Positions 21,751 through 32,410 of a stretch of DNA of 64,000 nt are shown here, one piece after another. The stretch is taken from NCBI RefSeq assembly GCF_022512515.1, contig NZ_JAKWBK010000001.1, forward strand, positions 1,364,001 through 1,428,000, read 5' to 3'. Below the pieces are notes generated by a model. It worked only from the letters and a program-made list of their open reading frames with translations. It was not told where the DNA came from and did not search any database. Source of the stretch: Paraniabella hibiscisoli (GTDB lineage Bacteria > Bacteroidota > Bacteroidia > Chitinophagales > Chitinophagaceae). The translations under genes were made by a program, and so were the position numbers. The stretch's first letter is position 1. Every line of letters starts with the position of its first letter.

Positions 21751-21850
21751 AAACATCAGGACTTTTGATTAATGTTTTGATTAGGGATCTAAATTAGAAG
21801 CTTTTTGCAAAAAATCCAAAAAAATCCCTTTTATTGATACAACGCAATTG

Positions 21851-22197
21851 CTATTCTTTTTTGCCGCCTACCAATGAATACAGTATCGAAGAGCCGAGTG
21901 ATAATAAAATGCTGAATGCCAAAGCCCACCAAAACCCATCTACATAAACACCTTTAAAAAAGTTTGCCGCCAGCAATACCATAAAGGCGTTGATCACCAG
22001 TAAAAAAGGCCTAATGTAAATACCGTAACCGGTATGGTTAAGATCACCAGTATAGGCTTCACTACCGCATTTAATAATGCCAGCACCAATGCAAACAGCG
22101 CTGCAGTTTTCATATCAACAATTCTAACGCCGCTTAAAATATTTTGTAGCAGGTAAGCAATAAGACCAGTGATCAACACTTTTAGTATAAAATTCAT
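21851..22197 (-). CDS. Phage-holin-4 family small membrane protein (frameshifted)
   Basis: Two frames join into a ~115-residue, four-helix membrane protein (PF04020-like). It begins MNFILKVLITGLIAYLLQN and contains the family pattern LALLNAVVKPILVILTIPVTVFTLG followed by LVINAFMVLLAANFFKGVYVDGFWWAL. The frame breaks in a T run at about 22008. Family members are widespread and not phage-specific; function is unknown. Confidence 0.78.
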
Positions 22198-22333
22198 TTT
22201 CAGCTCCCGATTTTTGTCAGAGTATAAAGATAGACACTAATGCCCTATTATTAAAGGCATTATTATATCCTTAAGTTTTTGTTGAAAAATATGCAGGCGT
22301 TTTAGTGTATGTTTATTACAAATACATTTGCAT

Positions 22334-23245
22334 ATGCGGCGCAAAATTATCTACCTTGTTAATCCTGTTTCGGGCACCAGCTCAAAAGATAGCGTTCAGA
22401 ATACTATTGCAGCAGAAACTCTGAAGTCTGGTATCCCTTTCCGGTTTTTTCCTTCGGTAGCTAATGGTGATTATTCTTTCCTGGAAGAAACAATCCTTAC
22501 AGAGAAAATAACCGATATTGTTATTGTAGGCGGAGATGGTACGGTAAGCCAGGTGGTGGACAGCCTGATGGCAATGCCCGTTCAGTTTGGAATTGTGCCC
22601 TGCGGTTCGGGAAATGGCCTCGCCTTCGGTGCAGGTATTCCCAAAACAATAAAGAAAGCGCTTGCGATAATTTTTAACAATCATTCTCAGCAGGTTGATG
22701 GCTTCCGGATTAATAAACGGTTTGCCTGTATGCTTTGCGGTATCGGGTTTGACGGCCAGGTGGCGCACGATTTCGCAAAAGCCAACCAGCGCGGGTTGGC
22801 TACCTATGTAAAAAAAGTTTTCAGTAATTTTTTTACGGCATTACCTTATTCATTTAAAATAAAACTGAATAACAAAATATTTACTACCGAGGCTTATTTT
22901 ATCAGCATTGCCAATAGCAACCAGTTTGGCAATAATTTTACGATAGCCCCTAAAGCCAGCCTCAACGATGGGAAAGTGGATGTAGTGATTGTTACCGATC
23001 AATCTAAACTCACTTTATTATATAATACCTTTATGCAGGTGGGAGGCTTAAATGGCCTTCAGAAAAAGGAAAACATTAACGAAAACAAAAGCGTTATCTA
23101 TTTTCAAACAAGTGAAATACGCATTAGCAATTATGGAGAAGCTCCCATGCATATTGACGGTGAGCCTGTTGAGACCGAGAAAAAGATTCATATTGAAGTA
23201 CAACCTTCCTGTTTTAAATTGCTGACCAGTAAAGACGGTTTATAA
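22334..23245 (+). CDS. Diacylglycerol/lipid kinase family protein
   Basis: An intact ~303-residue DAGK-catalytic-domain protein (YegS/BmrU/DgkB relatives). It has the ATP-binding IVGGDGTVSQVV motif, the VPCGSGNGLAFG loop and the C-terminal HIDGEPVE signature. It phosphorylates a lipid hydroxyl such as diacylglycerol. I take ATG 22334; a TTG two codons earlier is possible. Its stop overlaps the ATG of RNase HII by one base, an ATGA-type junction suggesting coupling. Confidence 0.9.
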   Translation: MRRKIIYLVNPVSGTSSKDSVQNTIAAETLKSGIPFRFFPSVANGDYSFLEETILTEKITDIVIVGGDGTVSQVVDSLMAMPVQFGIVPCGSGNGLAFGAGIPKTIKKALAIIFNNHSQQVDGFRINKRFACMLCGIGFDGQVAHDFAKANQRGLATYVKKVFSNFFTALPYSFKIKLNNKIFTTEAYFISIANSNQFGNNFTIAPKASLNDGKVDVVIVTDQSKLTLLYNTFMQVGGLNGLQKKENINENKSVIYFQTSEIRISNYGEAPMHIDGEPVETEKKIHIEVQPSCFKLLTSKDGL

Positions 23246-23873
23246 TGGAAGAATTAGTAAGATTGGAAAACTGTTTCAAGCCAGAGCTTGCGGATGCGGT
23301 TGTGATGAAGCCGGGCGTGGCTGCTATGCAGGTCCTGTTTTTGCAGCAGCAGTTATATTGCCATCCACCTTTTACCATCCACTGCTCAATGATAGCAAGC
23401 AGGTAAAGGCCGGAGACCGGGAGATATTAAAAGTTTATATTGAACAGCAGGCCCTGGCTTTTAGCGTGGCGATGGTAGATGTGGAGGAGATAGATACCAT
23501 TAATATTTTAAAAGCATCTCAAAAGGCTATGCACCTGGCACTGGATAATCTTTCCGTTACGCCCCAGTTTGTATCGGTAGATGGCAACTATTTTATACCG
23601 TATAAAACGCTGCCACACCAATGTATTATTAAAGGAGATGGTAAGTATGCCCATATTGCTGCGGCCAGCATCCTGGCTAAAACCTACCGGGACCAGTATA
23701 TGCGCAATTTGCATGAAAGCTTTCCCCATTACAATTGGTTCTCTAACAAAGGGTATGGCACTCTGGCACACCGGTTGGCAATAGACAGCCACGGACTAAC
23801 CATTCATCATCGTAAAAGTTTTAAGATCACTTCGCCACAACTGGAGATTTTTGAGGAGGGAGAGAATCCCTAA
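23245..23873 (+). CDS. rnhB: Ribonuclease HII (frameshifted)
   Basis: Two frames join into a ~209-residue RNase HII, which nicks DNA at embedded ribonucleotides. The catalytic start is GCDEAGRGCYAGPVFAAAVIL with the DEAGRG metal site. Also seen are LNDSKQV, VDGNYFIPY, KGDGKYAHIAAASILAKTYRD and the C-terminal GYGTLAHRLAIDSHGLTIHHRKSF. The first ~14 residues from ATG 23245 are in another frame; the shift lies near 23285. A broken rnhB is unlikely to be real, so I read this as a sequence error. It is coupled to the lipid kinase upstream. Confidence 0.9.
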
Positions 23874-23958
23874 TTCTTGGGATAGTGCAGGTAAAAAGCA
23901 ATATAATTTTTAATTTTAAGGTTGATTTCACCCCATCAAAACCATAAAAAATATACGG

Positions 23959-24451
23959 ATGAAAAAAATATTGTTATTAATAGGAGCTGCTCTCACGTTA
24001 GGGCTGCAATCGTATGCACAAGGCAGTACCGCCAAATCCGCTAAGAAAACTGAAAGCGACGATAAATCGGAAAAGTCCACCAAAGCTTCTTCTGAGAAAA
24101 AGAAACTTCCGAGGAACGTGATGAAAGAAGAAAAGAGGATATGCGTCGGTTTGGTCGTTCACAGGCCGATTTCTGGAAGAAAGAACATGAAAAGCAGGTA
24201 GCAAAAAAAGAAGCCAAAGAGGGAGGTAGCAGTTCAAAAACCAAGGTAAAGGAAGATGACGGCGATAAACCGGAGGCAAAAAGCGAAGGACCGCGAAAGC
24301 CTCCTCCTCCCCCAACCCTTTTAAAAAGAAAAAAGCAGGAGATGCTGATGACGAAAAGGGATCCAATGTGAAGGAGGACAAAGCCGGCGAAGAAGGACCG
24401 AGAAAACCTCCTAATCCTTTTAAAAAGAAGAAAAAAGAAGCTGAAGAATAA
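23959..24451 (+). CDS. Secreted lysine-rich low-complexity protein (frameshifted)
   Basis: The N-terminal signal peptide is MKKILLLIGAALTLGLQSYA. The remaining ~140 residues, read across three frames, are almost wholly charged: KSAKKTESDDKSEKSTKASSEKK, then RRFGRSQADFWKKEHEKQVAKKEAKE, then two proline patches each followed by NPFKKKK. The duplicated PRKPP-NPFKKKK motif is a small internal repeat. Breaks are near 24105 and 24322. It is an exported polycationic protein with no recognisable fold. Binding to acidic polymers or DNA is only a guess. A terminator follows directly. Confidence 0.6.
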
Positions 24452-24464
24452 TAAGGATAGTTTG

Positions 24465-24492
24465 AAAACCCTTGCATTTGCAGGGTTTTTTT
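24465..24492 (+). terminator. Terminator after the lysine-rich gene
   Basis: AAAACCCT-TGC pairs with GC-AGGGTTTT around an ATTT loop (one bulged T), followed by a T run. Confidence 0.75.
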
Positions 24493-24646
24493 ATGAGCGT
24501 TTAGGTTTCGCAAGCCTAATAAAAAGTGAAATCAGGAGTCTGATGCAACCTGGATCAGTCATAAAAGGTCAAATAATTAACAAATGAACCATGCGCATGG
24601 CACAACATTTGGAAATTAGAAGATTGTTGAATCAAAAATCCATTTT

Positions 24647-24952
24647 ATGAAGAAATTCGTTGTAATCTTATCCCTGGTTTTATTTACGTTGATCAATAGC
24701 GAAGCCTTTTCTCAGCGGCTACCGCCAAGGCCTCCTCATCCCCATAAAGCACATCATTACCGGGGACATGTGGTTAAAAAGAAATACGTAAAACATAAGC
24801 ATCCGAAAAAGTCAAAACATTATTATGCCAGGAGCAGCCGTTATCGTAAAGCGCCCGCCAGGAGGCATCATGCTATAGCGAAGTATCATCCACCGAGACC
24901 ACCGCGTCCGGCCTTACCTCCTCGTCCACCGTTACCACCCCGTCCATTTTAA
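24647..24952 (+). CDS. Secreted proline/histidine/arginine-rich small protein
   Basis: An intact 101-residue protein with signal peptide MKKFVVILSLVLFTLINSEAFS. The mature part has PPRPPHPHKAHHYRGH, a KKKYVKHKHPKKSKHYY stretch, and a tail of RPPRPALPPRPPLPPRP repeats. It is strongly basic and contains no cysteine. The His/Lys-rich middle and polyproline tail suggest an extended envelope or surface-binding protein, possibly metal-binding, but I recognise no family. A terminator follows. Confidence 0.6.
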   Translation: MKKFVVILSLVLFTLINSEAFSQRLPPRPPHPHKAHHYRGHVVKKKYVKHKHPKKSKHYYARSSRYRKAPARRHHAIAKYHPPRPPRPALPPRPPLPPRPF

Positions 24953-24970
24953 CGGAAAAGATATATTGCT

Positions 24971-24996
24971 ACACCGGCCTCAATGCGGTGTTTTTA
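24971..24996 (+). terminator. Terminator after the proline-rich gene
   Basis: ACACCG pairs with CGGTGT across a 9-base loop and runs into TTTTTA. Confidence 0.6.
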
Positions 24997-25058
24997 TTTC
25001 TAATAACATGAAACCTGCATTGTATATAGCATTTTGCGTTTGCAACGCATTAAAAGGC

Positions 25059-25937
25059 TTAATTATTCCGCCTGTCCAACCCCCAGATCAACTTGGTTTG
25101 AATGGTATGCAGGAAATTATTTTCACTTAGTCTGAGCAGATTAATAGAAAATTTTTCTTTTCGAATTGCAAGTGACACATTTTTGGAAATGATTTCTTTA
25201 CGAGAGTCAAGGGCGCAAATGATCTCATCTCCGGCTTTCAATTTCAAATGAAATGATGCTGTTATCGTTTACGACCAGCGACCTTACATTGAGGTGATGA
25301 GGTGCCACCGGGGTAATGGTAAAGTTTTCCGAATCGGGGAAAACGATAGGGCCGCCGCAGCTTAATGAGTAACCGGTAGACCCGGTAGGTGTTGACACAA
25401 TCAGGCCATCGGCCCAGTACGTATTTAAAAGTTCGCCATTGATAAAAGTATGGATCTTCAGCATAGAAGCCGTGTCTCTTTTATGGATCGCAAATTCGTT
25501 AAGACCAAAAGGCATATCGCCAAATAGCGGCATGTCTGCATCTACATGTACCAGCGAACGCTTCTCACTAATATAAGTTCTTAACGCCAGCGCTTTAATA
25601 GCCAGGGTAAGATTTTCTCTTCCGATACTGGACAAAAAACCGAGCCTTCCAAAATTGATCCCCATTATGGAAATGGGTTTGTCTTTAATCAACGTAATGG
25701 TATCCAGCAGCGTACCGTCACCTCCCAGGCCAATAATAAACTCTACGTCTTTGTCCAGTTCTTCTGCCGTGGTGAAGGTGGGGGTGTGATCAGAAAGGTT
25801 TAAATGAGGCCTCAGACTATCGAAAAGAGGGCCATAGACCACATATTTGAGTCGGTAGTTTTTTAACTCCTCAAAAAAGTCTTTACATCTGCATAAGATG
25901 CTGCATCAATGCCACGGCTGTATACGGCTACCTTCAT
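25059..25937 (-). CDS. nadK: NAD kinase (frameshifted)
   Basis: Three frames join into a ~293-residue NAD kinase, which makes NADP from NAD and ATP. Seen motifs are FIIGLGGDGTLLDTI (GGDG, with catalytic Asp), GINFGRLGFLSS, the NE motif in GLNEFAIHKRD, and DGLIVSTPTGSTGYSLSCGGP. Breaks are at about 25868 (one T lost, restoring VKTFFEELKNYRL) and at about 25228 (the C-terminal DEIICALDSRKEIISKN in the next frame). This gene is essential in most bacteria, so the breaks are very likely sequence errors. It is the last gene of a minus-strand operon and starts 5 bases after the Omp85 stop. Confidence 0.94.
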
Positions 25938-25942
25938 GTTGC

Positions 25943-27433
25943 TTAGTATAATGTCTTCTTGTGTAAATATAGACCGTTTTCTCCTAACTGGTTAAAGGAG
26001 AACTCCAGCTTCAAAGTAAAATCGTAGTCTGTAAAGATGTCTAACCCGAAACCTCCACCATAAAGCATACGATTGGTCAGGCTATTGGCCCAGGGTTGGG
26101 TATTGCGTACATAACCCGTATTACCATAAACTTTACCGTAAATTTTAAGGGGTATTAGTGTTGATGTATACTTCTTAAGTATGGGTAAATTAAGGCTGAA
26201 GTTAGCGAGCTGTTTGGAGAGCGTTGCATTTAAAATGCCTCCTGCAACGCCATCTATTACATAGTTCTCATAGCCACGCAAGGTAAGGTCTCCATAACCC
26301 AGGAGTTGCGAATTAAGATAAGGTTGCTTAAATGGTAGCTTTAAACTCCCCAGGGCAGAAATACTATAAAACATTTTATCGTTGATATGCCAGCTCCCCT
26401 GAGCTTTGGCGCTTAGTTGCCATACATTCATTCTACTATTAAATCCCTGCTTGGCCAACATTACTTCATAGGCATATCCCTGAGTTGGATAGGGAATATA
26501 ATCAAGGTTTTGATAAACCAATTTGTAATAAACCCTGGGATATTTAACACTTGTAGCCCCATTATTTAAAAATTGGGGATTTTTCAAAACTACTGAATCT
26601 GATACCCGCAAGGTATTGTATCCGATACCAAAATAGTGACGCGTGAAAAAGGCCGGACGGTAAGAAAACTCTGCGAGCCCTTCGAAGAAATTTTTAGGAT
26701 AATCATCGCGTTCGTTATGAAACTCCTGCCGGTTGTCGAGCGTGATATGATTGATTTCATGAGTTTTGCCCAATGCCAGGCTCATATTAAGTCCCCATTT
26801 CAGGTTTTTATCAATATAAGGGCGGTTATAGCTTAAAAGAAGTTGTTTGGTATACCCTGTAACGAAGTAAAATCTTAATTTATCGTTATTACCAGTGGCA
26901 TTATCATACATGAGTTTCACGCCATAGTCAACCCGGGAAACACTCGCGCCTCTTTTAAACAGCCACTCATTCAGGTTGCGATCTACCGGCTTCAGGTGAG
27001 GCAGCGGTAATAAATACCATCGTTCTTTTACCTGTATTTTAACATCGAGGTAAGGCCCATCTATGTTAACCACTCCAATACTAAAGTCTTTAATTGAAAA
27101 AGAGAGAGGTTGAGCAACTGGGTTTTTCCACGGGAAAAAGGTCAGGAATGTCTTTAATTTGTACAACATCTTCTTCTTTAAAAGGTAACTCCCTCAGCAT
27201 AATAGCCCTGCGGGTTATTTTATTGCCTTCAATATAAATATGCCTTATAATAAAGGAGCTCTCCTGCGGGGAATGGATATGGAGTCGGGCCAGAAGTCAT
27301 TGGGAGCAACAGGCGAGGGCGATTTTTTTAAAGTGTCTACCATTAAGGTAGCACTGTCCATTTGTGCGATTGCAGCCGGGCTATTGCCCAGTAAAATAAG
27401 TAGCCACAATGCATATTTTTTTAACCAAGGCAT
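25943..27433 (-). CDS. Omp85-family outer-membrane protein (POTRA + barrel; frameshifted)
   Basis: It starts with signal peptide MPWLKKYALWLLILLGNSPAAIAQ. A POTRA-like segment follows (IRHIYIEGNKITRRAIMLRELPFKEEDVV) and is spread over several frames between about 27270 and 27080; at least three single-base shifts are needed. The ~390-residue barrel is intact and carries the Omp85 hallmark LRGYE in GDLTLRGYENY, with a C-terminal strand ending in aromatic residues. It resembles BamA/TamA relatives, but one POTRA is too few for BamA, so a TamA-like or patatin-less surface translocator is likelier. It lies between CBS-domain and nadK genes. Confidence 0.8.
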
Positions 27434-27474
27434 TCTTACATCACAAAAGGTTCGGATTGTATTTGAGTGGCGTA

Positions 27475-28134
27475 CTAAACATTGAGGTAGCTCATCAGAT
27501 TTTCATAGTTGCTTTTAAGCTCATTGGTATATAATTCTTCACCAAAATAGTGCTTAACGTCATACTCATACCGTTGAAAAGTGGCAACAATATCTGAAAT
27601 TTCCAGTTTGTTTACTTTCAGGGTAATGAGCATTTTTCCTGTTTCAACATCTCTTGAGGTATTCAACTGCGTAATCTGTGCGTCATTACTTTCAACCAGC
27701 CGGCAAATTTCAGAAAAAGAATATTGCTGCGGGTCTACTTCAAGCACCACCAGGGCTCCCGGTTCATTGATCTGTAAAAACTCTGCGATATCCTGTAATA
27801 AATGACTGGTTTCTATAGTTCCGGTCAATTTGCCTGTGTTGTCTACTACAGGTAGAATACTTAAATGAGAAGCAACCGCCAAGGAAACTGCTTTTAAGAG
27901 GTGATCTCCGGCATTAACTGACACTTTCAGCAGAAAATGCTGGATGTCTTTTATTAACTGGCTCTCATCTGCGTTAAGCAGGGTTTCTTCTTTTATAATA
28001 CCAATAAACTCTTCACCCTCGGTAACAGCCAGTTCCTGCACCTGGTATTGGTACATGAGCCGTAGCGCATAATAAACCTTGTCAGATAATTTAATCTGAG
28101 GAAGGTTTTCAAAGGGTAAATTGGTAACTAACAT
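27475..28134 (-). CDS. CBS-domain protein
   Basis: An intact 219-residue soluble protein. Two CBS motifs span roughly residues 10-60 and 75-125 (ELAVTEGEEFIGIIKEETLL; ASHLSILPVVDNTGKLTGTI). A C-terminal ACT-like region follows (ALVVLEVDPQQYSFSEICRLVESNDAQITQL). Such proteins sense adenine nucleotides. The start overlaps the stop of the alpha/beta hydrolase by 7 bases, and the Omp85 and nadK genes follow, a neighbourhood I associate with Bacteroidota. Confidence 0.88.
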   Translation of the reverse strand: MLVTNLPFENLPQIKLSDKVYYALRLMYQYQVQELAVTEGEEFIGIIKEETLLNADESQLIKDIQHFLLKVSVNAGDHLLKAVSLAVASHLSILPVVDNTGKLTGTIETSHLLQDIAEFLQINEPGALVVLEVDPQQYSFSEICRLVESNDAQITQLNTSRDVETGKMLITLKVNKLEISDIVATFQRYEYDVKHYFGEELYTNELKSNYENLMSYLNV

Positions 28135-28943
28135 TTTGCCTCTTTTATACTAAGACTCCCATTTTCAGGCTTCTGTTGCAATGGAGGAATGTTTTTTAAG
28201 AAATTGAATAAAATACTGTTGAATTCTTCAGGAACTTCCATCATAGGTGCGTGACCGCACTTGTCGATAAAGTACAGTTCGCTATCGGGTAACAGCTTAT
28301 GAAATTCTTCTGCTACGAACGGTGGCGTAATATTATCATTCTTCCCCCATATCAGCAATGCGGGAATTTTAATTTGCTGCAATTCTTTTTCCAGGTTATT
28401 CCGGATGGCGCTTTTTGCCAGGGCGATGATTTTAATAACCTTTAAGCGGTTATTGGTAATCGAAAACACCTCTTCTACCAACTCTTCGGTTGCCATGGCC
28501 GGATCATAAAAAGTATAGGCTGTTTTTTTCCTGATATACTCCCTGTCGCCACGTTTGGGATAACTATCACCCATGGCGCTTTCAAAAAGACCCGAACTTC
28601 CGGTTAAGGTAACTGTTTTTACACGGTCACTTTCATTTTTCAACAGGTATACTAATCCTACATGGCCACCCAGGGAATTACCCAACAGGTGAATATTCTT
28701 ATAATCCCTGGTTTCGATAAAACGATGTACATATTTGGCCAGGCCGCTTACACTGGTATGTAAAATATCCATATCCAGCAAAGGCAGCATCGGCACTATC
28801 ACTTTATTGTATTGCTTAAAGTGATCTATCAGCGGTTTGAAGTTGCTCAACGCCCCAAACAGTCCATGCAACAACACGAGCGGTTCTCCTTCTCCCTCTT
28901 CTATGTAGCTAAATTTATCGTGTTGCTTTATCTCGTACTGCAT
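28128..28943 (-). CDS. Alpha/beta hydrolase
   Basis: An intact 271-residue cytoplasmic hydrolase with VLLHGLFGALSNF (oxyanion HG), nucleophile elbow GNSLGGH, acid in WGKNDNITPP and catalytic His in DKCGHAPMMEVP. It belongs to the broad MhpC/BioH-like group; substrate unknown. It is first in a four-gene minus-strand operon (hydrolase, CBS, Omp85, nadK). Confidence 0.9.
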   Translation of the reverse strand: MQYEIKQHDKFSYIEEGEGEPLVLLHGLFGALSNFKPLIDHFKQYNKVIVPMLPLLDMDILHTSVSGLAKYVHRFIETRDYKNIHLLGNSLGGHVGLVYLLKNESDRVKTVTLTGSSGLFESAMGDSYPKRGDREYIRKKTAYTFYDPAMATEELVEEVFSITNNRLKVIKIIALAKSAIRNNLEKELQQIKIPALLIWGKNDNITPPFVAEEFHKLLPDSELYFIDKCGHAPMMEVPEEFNSILFNFLKNIPPLQQKPENGSLSIKEAKC

Positions 28944-29138
28944 TATTAATTCTTATGTTATCGCCGCTAATATATTGATTTTACCAAATCGATACCATTA
29001 TTAGCAGTTATATTTTAATATTATTAGCAAAACCAACGCTAAATCCCGTTTTCTATACCAAATAGCATACGAAATCAACACTTTTCATTGGATATTTCCC
29101 GGTTAATAAAAATAGAATATTCGGAAGAAATTTACAAA

Positions 29139-30973
29139 TCACTTTCCAAACATCCGTTCGATCTGGTCTTGTTTAAATTCCAGGTAGGTGGGATTGCCAT
29201 CCGGAGCTATGTTAAACGGGGTGCATTCAAACAAGTCTGTTAATAGCTGCCTCATTTCTCTTTCTGTCAACCGGGTTCCGGTTTTTATAGCCCGCTGCCT
29301 TGCCAGGGAACGCACCAGCCTTTCCCGATTGGATATCTTAATCTCGGTATTAAAGTGTTTGTACTGTTCAATCGTAAAGTCAACGATCTGCTTTTCATTG
29401 CCCGTATCCAGGTCGGCAGGCGTACCTTGTATCACAAATGTATGATTACCGAGAGGCTCAATTAAAAAACCCAGCACTTTAAAATAAGGGAGTAGCTCAT
29501 TTAATATAACTGCATCTGAAGGGGACATTTCCAGGGTGGGAGGGAACATGCTGCTTTGTGTAGCAATAGGTGTGCCTTCTATTGCACCAGACATTTGCTG
29601 GTACAGTACTCTTTCATGGGCCGCCTGCTGGTTGATCAGCAAAAAGCTGTTTTCTGTCGGGTATAGGATATAAGTATTTAAAACCTGAGCCAGGTCGGTA
29701 TGTTCATCTACGATGTAGCTGTTGCTTTTGGGAGATGAAAATATTTGAGGTGGCGTTTTTTCGTAGTCAAACAATGCCTCTTCTTTTTCACCGGTTCGTA
29801 AAACTCCTTCCAGTGTTTTAATTCGGACGAAGAGGGGCGATCGATAAAATGTGCCTGGTGCTGCTGCGTAAATCCTTTATAAAGGAGAGGCGGCTGCTGT
29901 TTCCTGCTGGTCGGACGTAAAAGGCCTGGAGACAGAGGACAGGTTTTGGATAGACGCGTCCAGGTTGAAGTCCAGCGTAGGCGTAATGCTGAATTGCGCC
30001 AGCGCATGTTTAACTGCTGCCTGAACAAAGGCATAAACGATCTTTTCATCCTCGAATTTGATCTCCTGTTTGGTAGGGTGCACATTCACATCCACCTGCT
30101 CTGGATCTATTTCGATAAAAGCACATACATGGGGAAACTGTCCGAAGGGATCATTTCCTGGTAAGCATTCATTACCGCATGGTTGAGGTAGGGACTCTTA
30201 ATAAACCGGTTATTGACAAAAAGTACTGGTCTCCCCGTGTTTTTTGGCCGTTTCGGTTTCCCGGTAAAGCCATAAATATTCATGTAGTCTGTATCATCTT
30301 TTACCGTAACCATTTTGGCATTGTAATGGTTTCCTAAGAGTTGTACCACTCTTTGCTTCAATGTACCTTTTTCAAGATGAAAGAGCTGCTGGCCATTGGA
30401 GGTAAGGGTAAATAAAATATGCGGGAAAGACATGGCAACCCGCGTAAATTCATCTACTATATGACGCATTTCTGCGGCATTGCTCTTTAAAAAATTGCGC
30501 CTCGCCGGAATGTTGAAAAAGAGATTTTTCATGGCAATGCTGGTGCCATTAGGTACGGCAACGGGTTCCTGGCGCATCACCGTGCTGTTTTCAATTTCCA
30601 GCAAAGTGCCTGCATCATCCTCTGCCCGCTTAGACTTTAGCTCCACCTGGGCCACCGCTGCAATGGATGCTAGTGCTTCGCCCCTAAATCCCATGGTTTT
30701 AATATGGAACAGGTCTTCAATACTTTTTATTTTGGAAGTTGCGTGACGCTCAAAGCACATGCGTGCATCGGTTTCGCTCATACCGCTGCCATTATCTACC
30801 ACCTGTAAAAGGGTTTTGCCAGCGTCTGTAATAATGAGTTTGATTTCAGTAGCGCCTGCATCTACGGCATTTTCCAATAGTTCCTTTACCGCACTTGCCG
30901 GGCGCTGAATAACCTCACCGGCAGCAATCTGGTTAGCAATATTGTCGGGTAATAAAACTATTTTATCAGGCAC
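29139..30973 (-). CDS. mutL: DNA mismatch repair protein MutL (frameshifted)
   Basis: The reading joins at least four frames into a ~612-residue MutL. The N-terminal GHKL ATPase is clear: [60 protein letters not shown] and [17 protein letters not shown]. The transducer domain carries [14 protein letters not shown]. The C-terminal dimerisation domain has EYQ-like [13 protein letters not shown] and [14 protein letters not shown]. Breaks are near 30112, 29880 and 29772. No DQHA(x)2E(x)4E endonuclease motif is evident beyond the [10 protein letters not shown] remnant. A real loss of mutL would give a mutator, but breaks of the same kind fill the window, so error is the likelier cause. Confidence 0.93.
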
Positions 30974-31093
30974 GTTTCACAAAAATTTTAAGCCTGTAAA
31001 GGTACAACAATCGATGGTTAGTGGAAACTTAAATCTGTACCTATTAAGTACCAGCGATTAACGGGCTCAGATCCCCTCAGCAAAATAGGAGGT

Positions 31094-32143
31094 TTAACTT
31101 TTTAGATCCCGGATAATGAGTTCAGCATCATAGCTATCTCCGGCGTCATTGAATGAAAGCTGGTAGTTATTTCCATATTCGTTCTGCAAACGGGAGATCG
31201 TGTTTTCAAGGCCTATTCCATATCCTCTTTCTTTGGGGCCAGCCGTTTTTTTGTTTTTTACGGAGAATCTCAGGTAGCCTTCTGACGTATTCAGCTCCAG
31301 CGTTATTTTTAGCGGGTTTTCCTGCTCGTGCAGTTCGCCATGTTTAAATGCATTTTCTACTAAAGTGATCAAAACCAGGGGAACAATTTTGATATTACCC
31401 GCTTCATGGTCTGGGGAGCTGTGTACAGGATCGATAATTTATTTTCGAAACGCATCTGGTTGAGTTCTATATAAGCCTCTATAAATCTCATCTCATCTTT
31501 CAGCAAAACCATTTTGTCGCTGCTTTCCGTTAAGGCGAATCGCATGATGTCTGAAAGCTTTAGTATTCCGGCAGCAAGCTCCTGGCTTCTACCTAAACTG
31601 GCACTGGCATAAAAAAGTTAAGCGTATTGAGCAGGAAGTGTGGATTGATCTGCGCTCTTAAGAATGCAGTCTCGGCCGCATGTCTTTTATTTTCTGCAAG
31701 TTTGGCTTCTTCCCGTTTCTGAACCAGGTCTTCAAAAAGTAGAACATCAGGCCAAACAGGAAAAAATATAAGTAGTTGGCAATAAAGGAAGCAACAAGCA
31801 TTTTGCCCGTAACAGCAGATTGGGGCATTTCAGGGGTGTTGTAGGCTATTTGCACAAAGTAACACCAATGCGCGCCATAGCTTATTGCCATTCCCAGCAG
31901 CAACCATAAAATGCGGAGCCAGTAGTTTACTTTTTCTCCTTTTTTAGACAGTTTCAGTGCTGCATAAGCGCTGTAAAACGGACAGATATTTACAAAAAGG
32001 GTTCTAATCAAAAATAAACCAGGAGTAAAGTAATCCTTAACACTGAAATTCAATATAGCTGAAAGTGTCAGCCAAAATACCCAGAACGCGATATGTACTT
32101 TTCTAAAATCTTTTGCAGTTTCTACTTTTAATATAGATCTCAT
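31094..32143 (-). CDS. LytS-type sensor histidine kinase (frameshifted)
   Basis: The N-terminal ~150 residues hold four hydrophobic helices. The kinase part follows in other frames: AETAFLRAQINPHFLLNTLNFFYASASLG (His_kinase domain, phosphoacceptor His in NPHF), then ELNQMRFENKLS, and ITLVENAFKHG plus GYGIGLENTISRL (HATPase N and G boxes). It totals ~350 residues with at least three breaks, near 31670, 31612 and 31430. Kinases of this class normally sit next to a LytTR response regulator; none is visible here, so the partner is elsewhere. Confidence 0.85.
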
Positions 32144-32367
32144 TACAGGCGTTGATTAGGCTGCAAAGTAGTAATAATTAAAAAATAAAGGGAGTTTAAA
32201 TATAATAACCAGGAGAGGTGATAATCTGGCATGTATTTTCGGAATAGGCCGTTTAATGCTATTTCGTTAAATTTTTACTGAATGTTTATTATTGTTTTGG
32301 CCAGGAGGAACTCTCACAAAAAATTTTCATTCATTCCATGTAGAATTTATGAATAAAAAATTTCGTG

Positions 32368-32375
32368 TACGTTTG
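32368..32375 (+). promoter_or_regulatory. Candidate -7 box for the GH3/beta-lactamase gene
   Basis: TACGTTTG is an exact TAnnTTTG match 35 bases before the ATG at 32411. No clear -33 TTG is seen at the usual spacing. Confidence 0.4.
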
Positions 32376-32410
32376 TAAGAACCGTATTATTTCTGAAAAT
32401 AACTTATAAA

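Noticed and set aside
21851..22197. Prophage remnant because of a holin-like gene
   Set aside because: The PF04020-type family is widespread in chromosomes, and no phage structural, lysis or integrase gene is nearby.
22323..22330. TACATTTG as -7 promoter of the lipid kinase gene
   Set aside because: It is an exact TAnnTTTG match but lies only 3 bases before the ATG, so transcription would begin inside the coding region.
23998..24513. Minus-strand 171-residue Phe/Pro/Ser-rich open frame
   Set aside because: It is the antisense of the lysine-rich coding region; its composition is explained by AAG/GAA codons on the plus strand, and it lacks a start context or family match.
29139..30973. Natural mutL loss giving a mutator strain
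   Set aside because: The same kind of single-base homopolymer shift is found in about 30 other genes, including nadK, so a common technical cause is far more likely.
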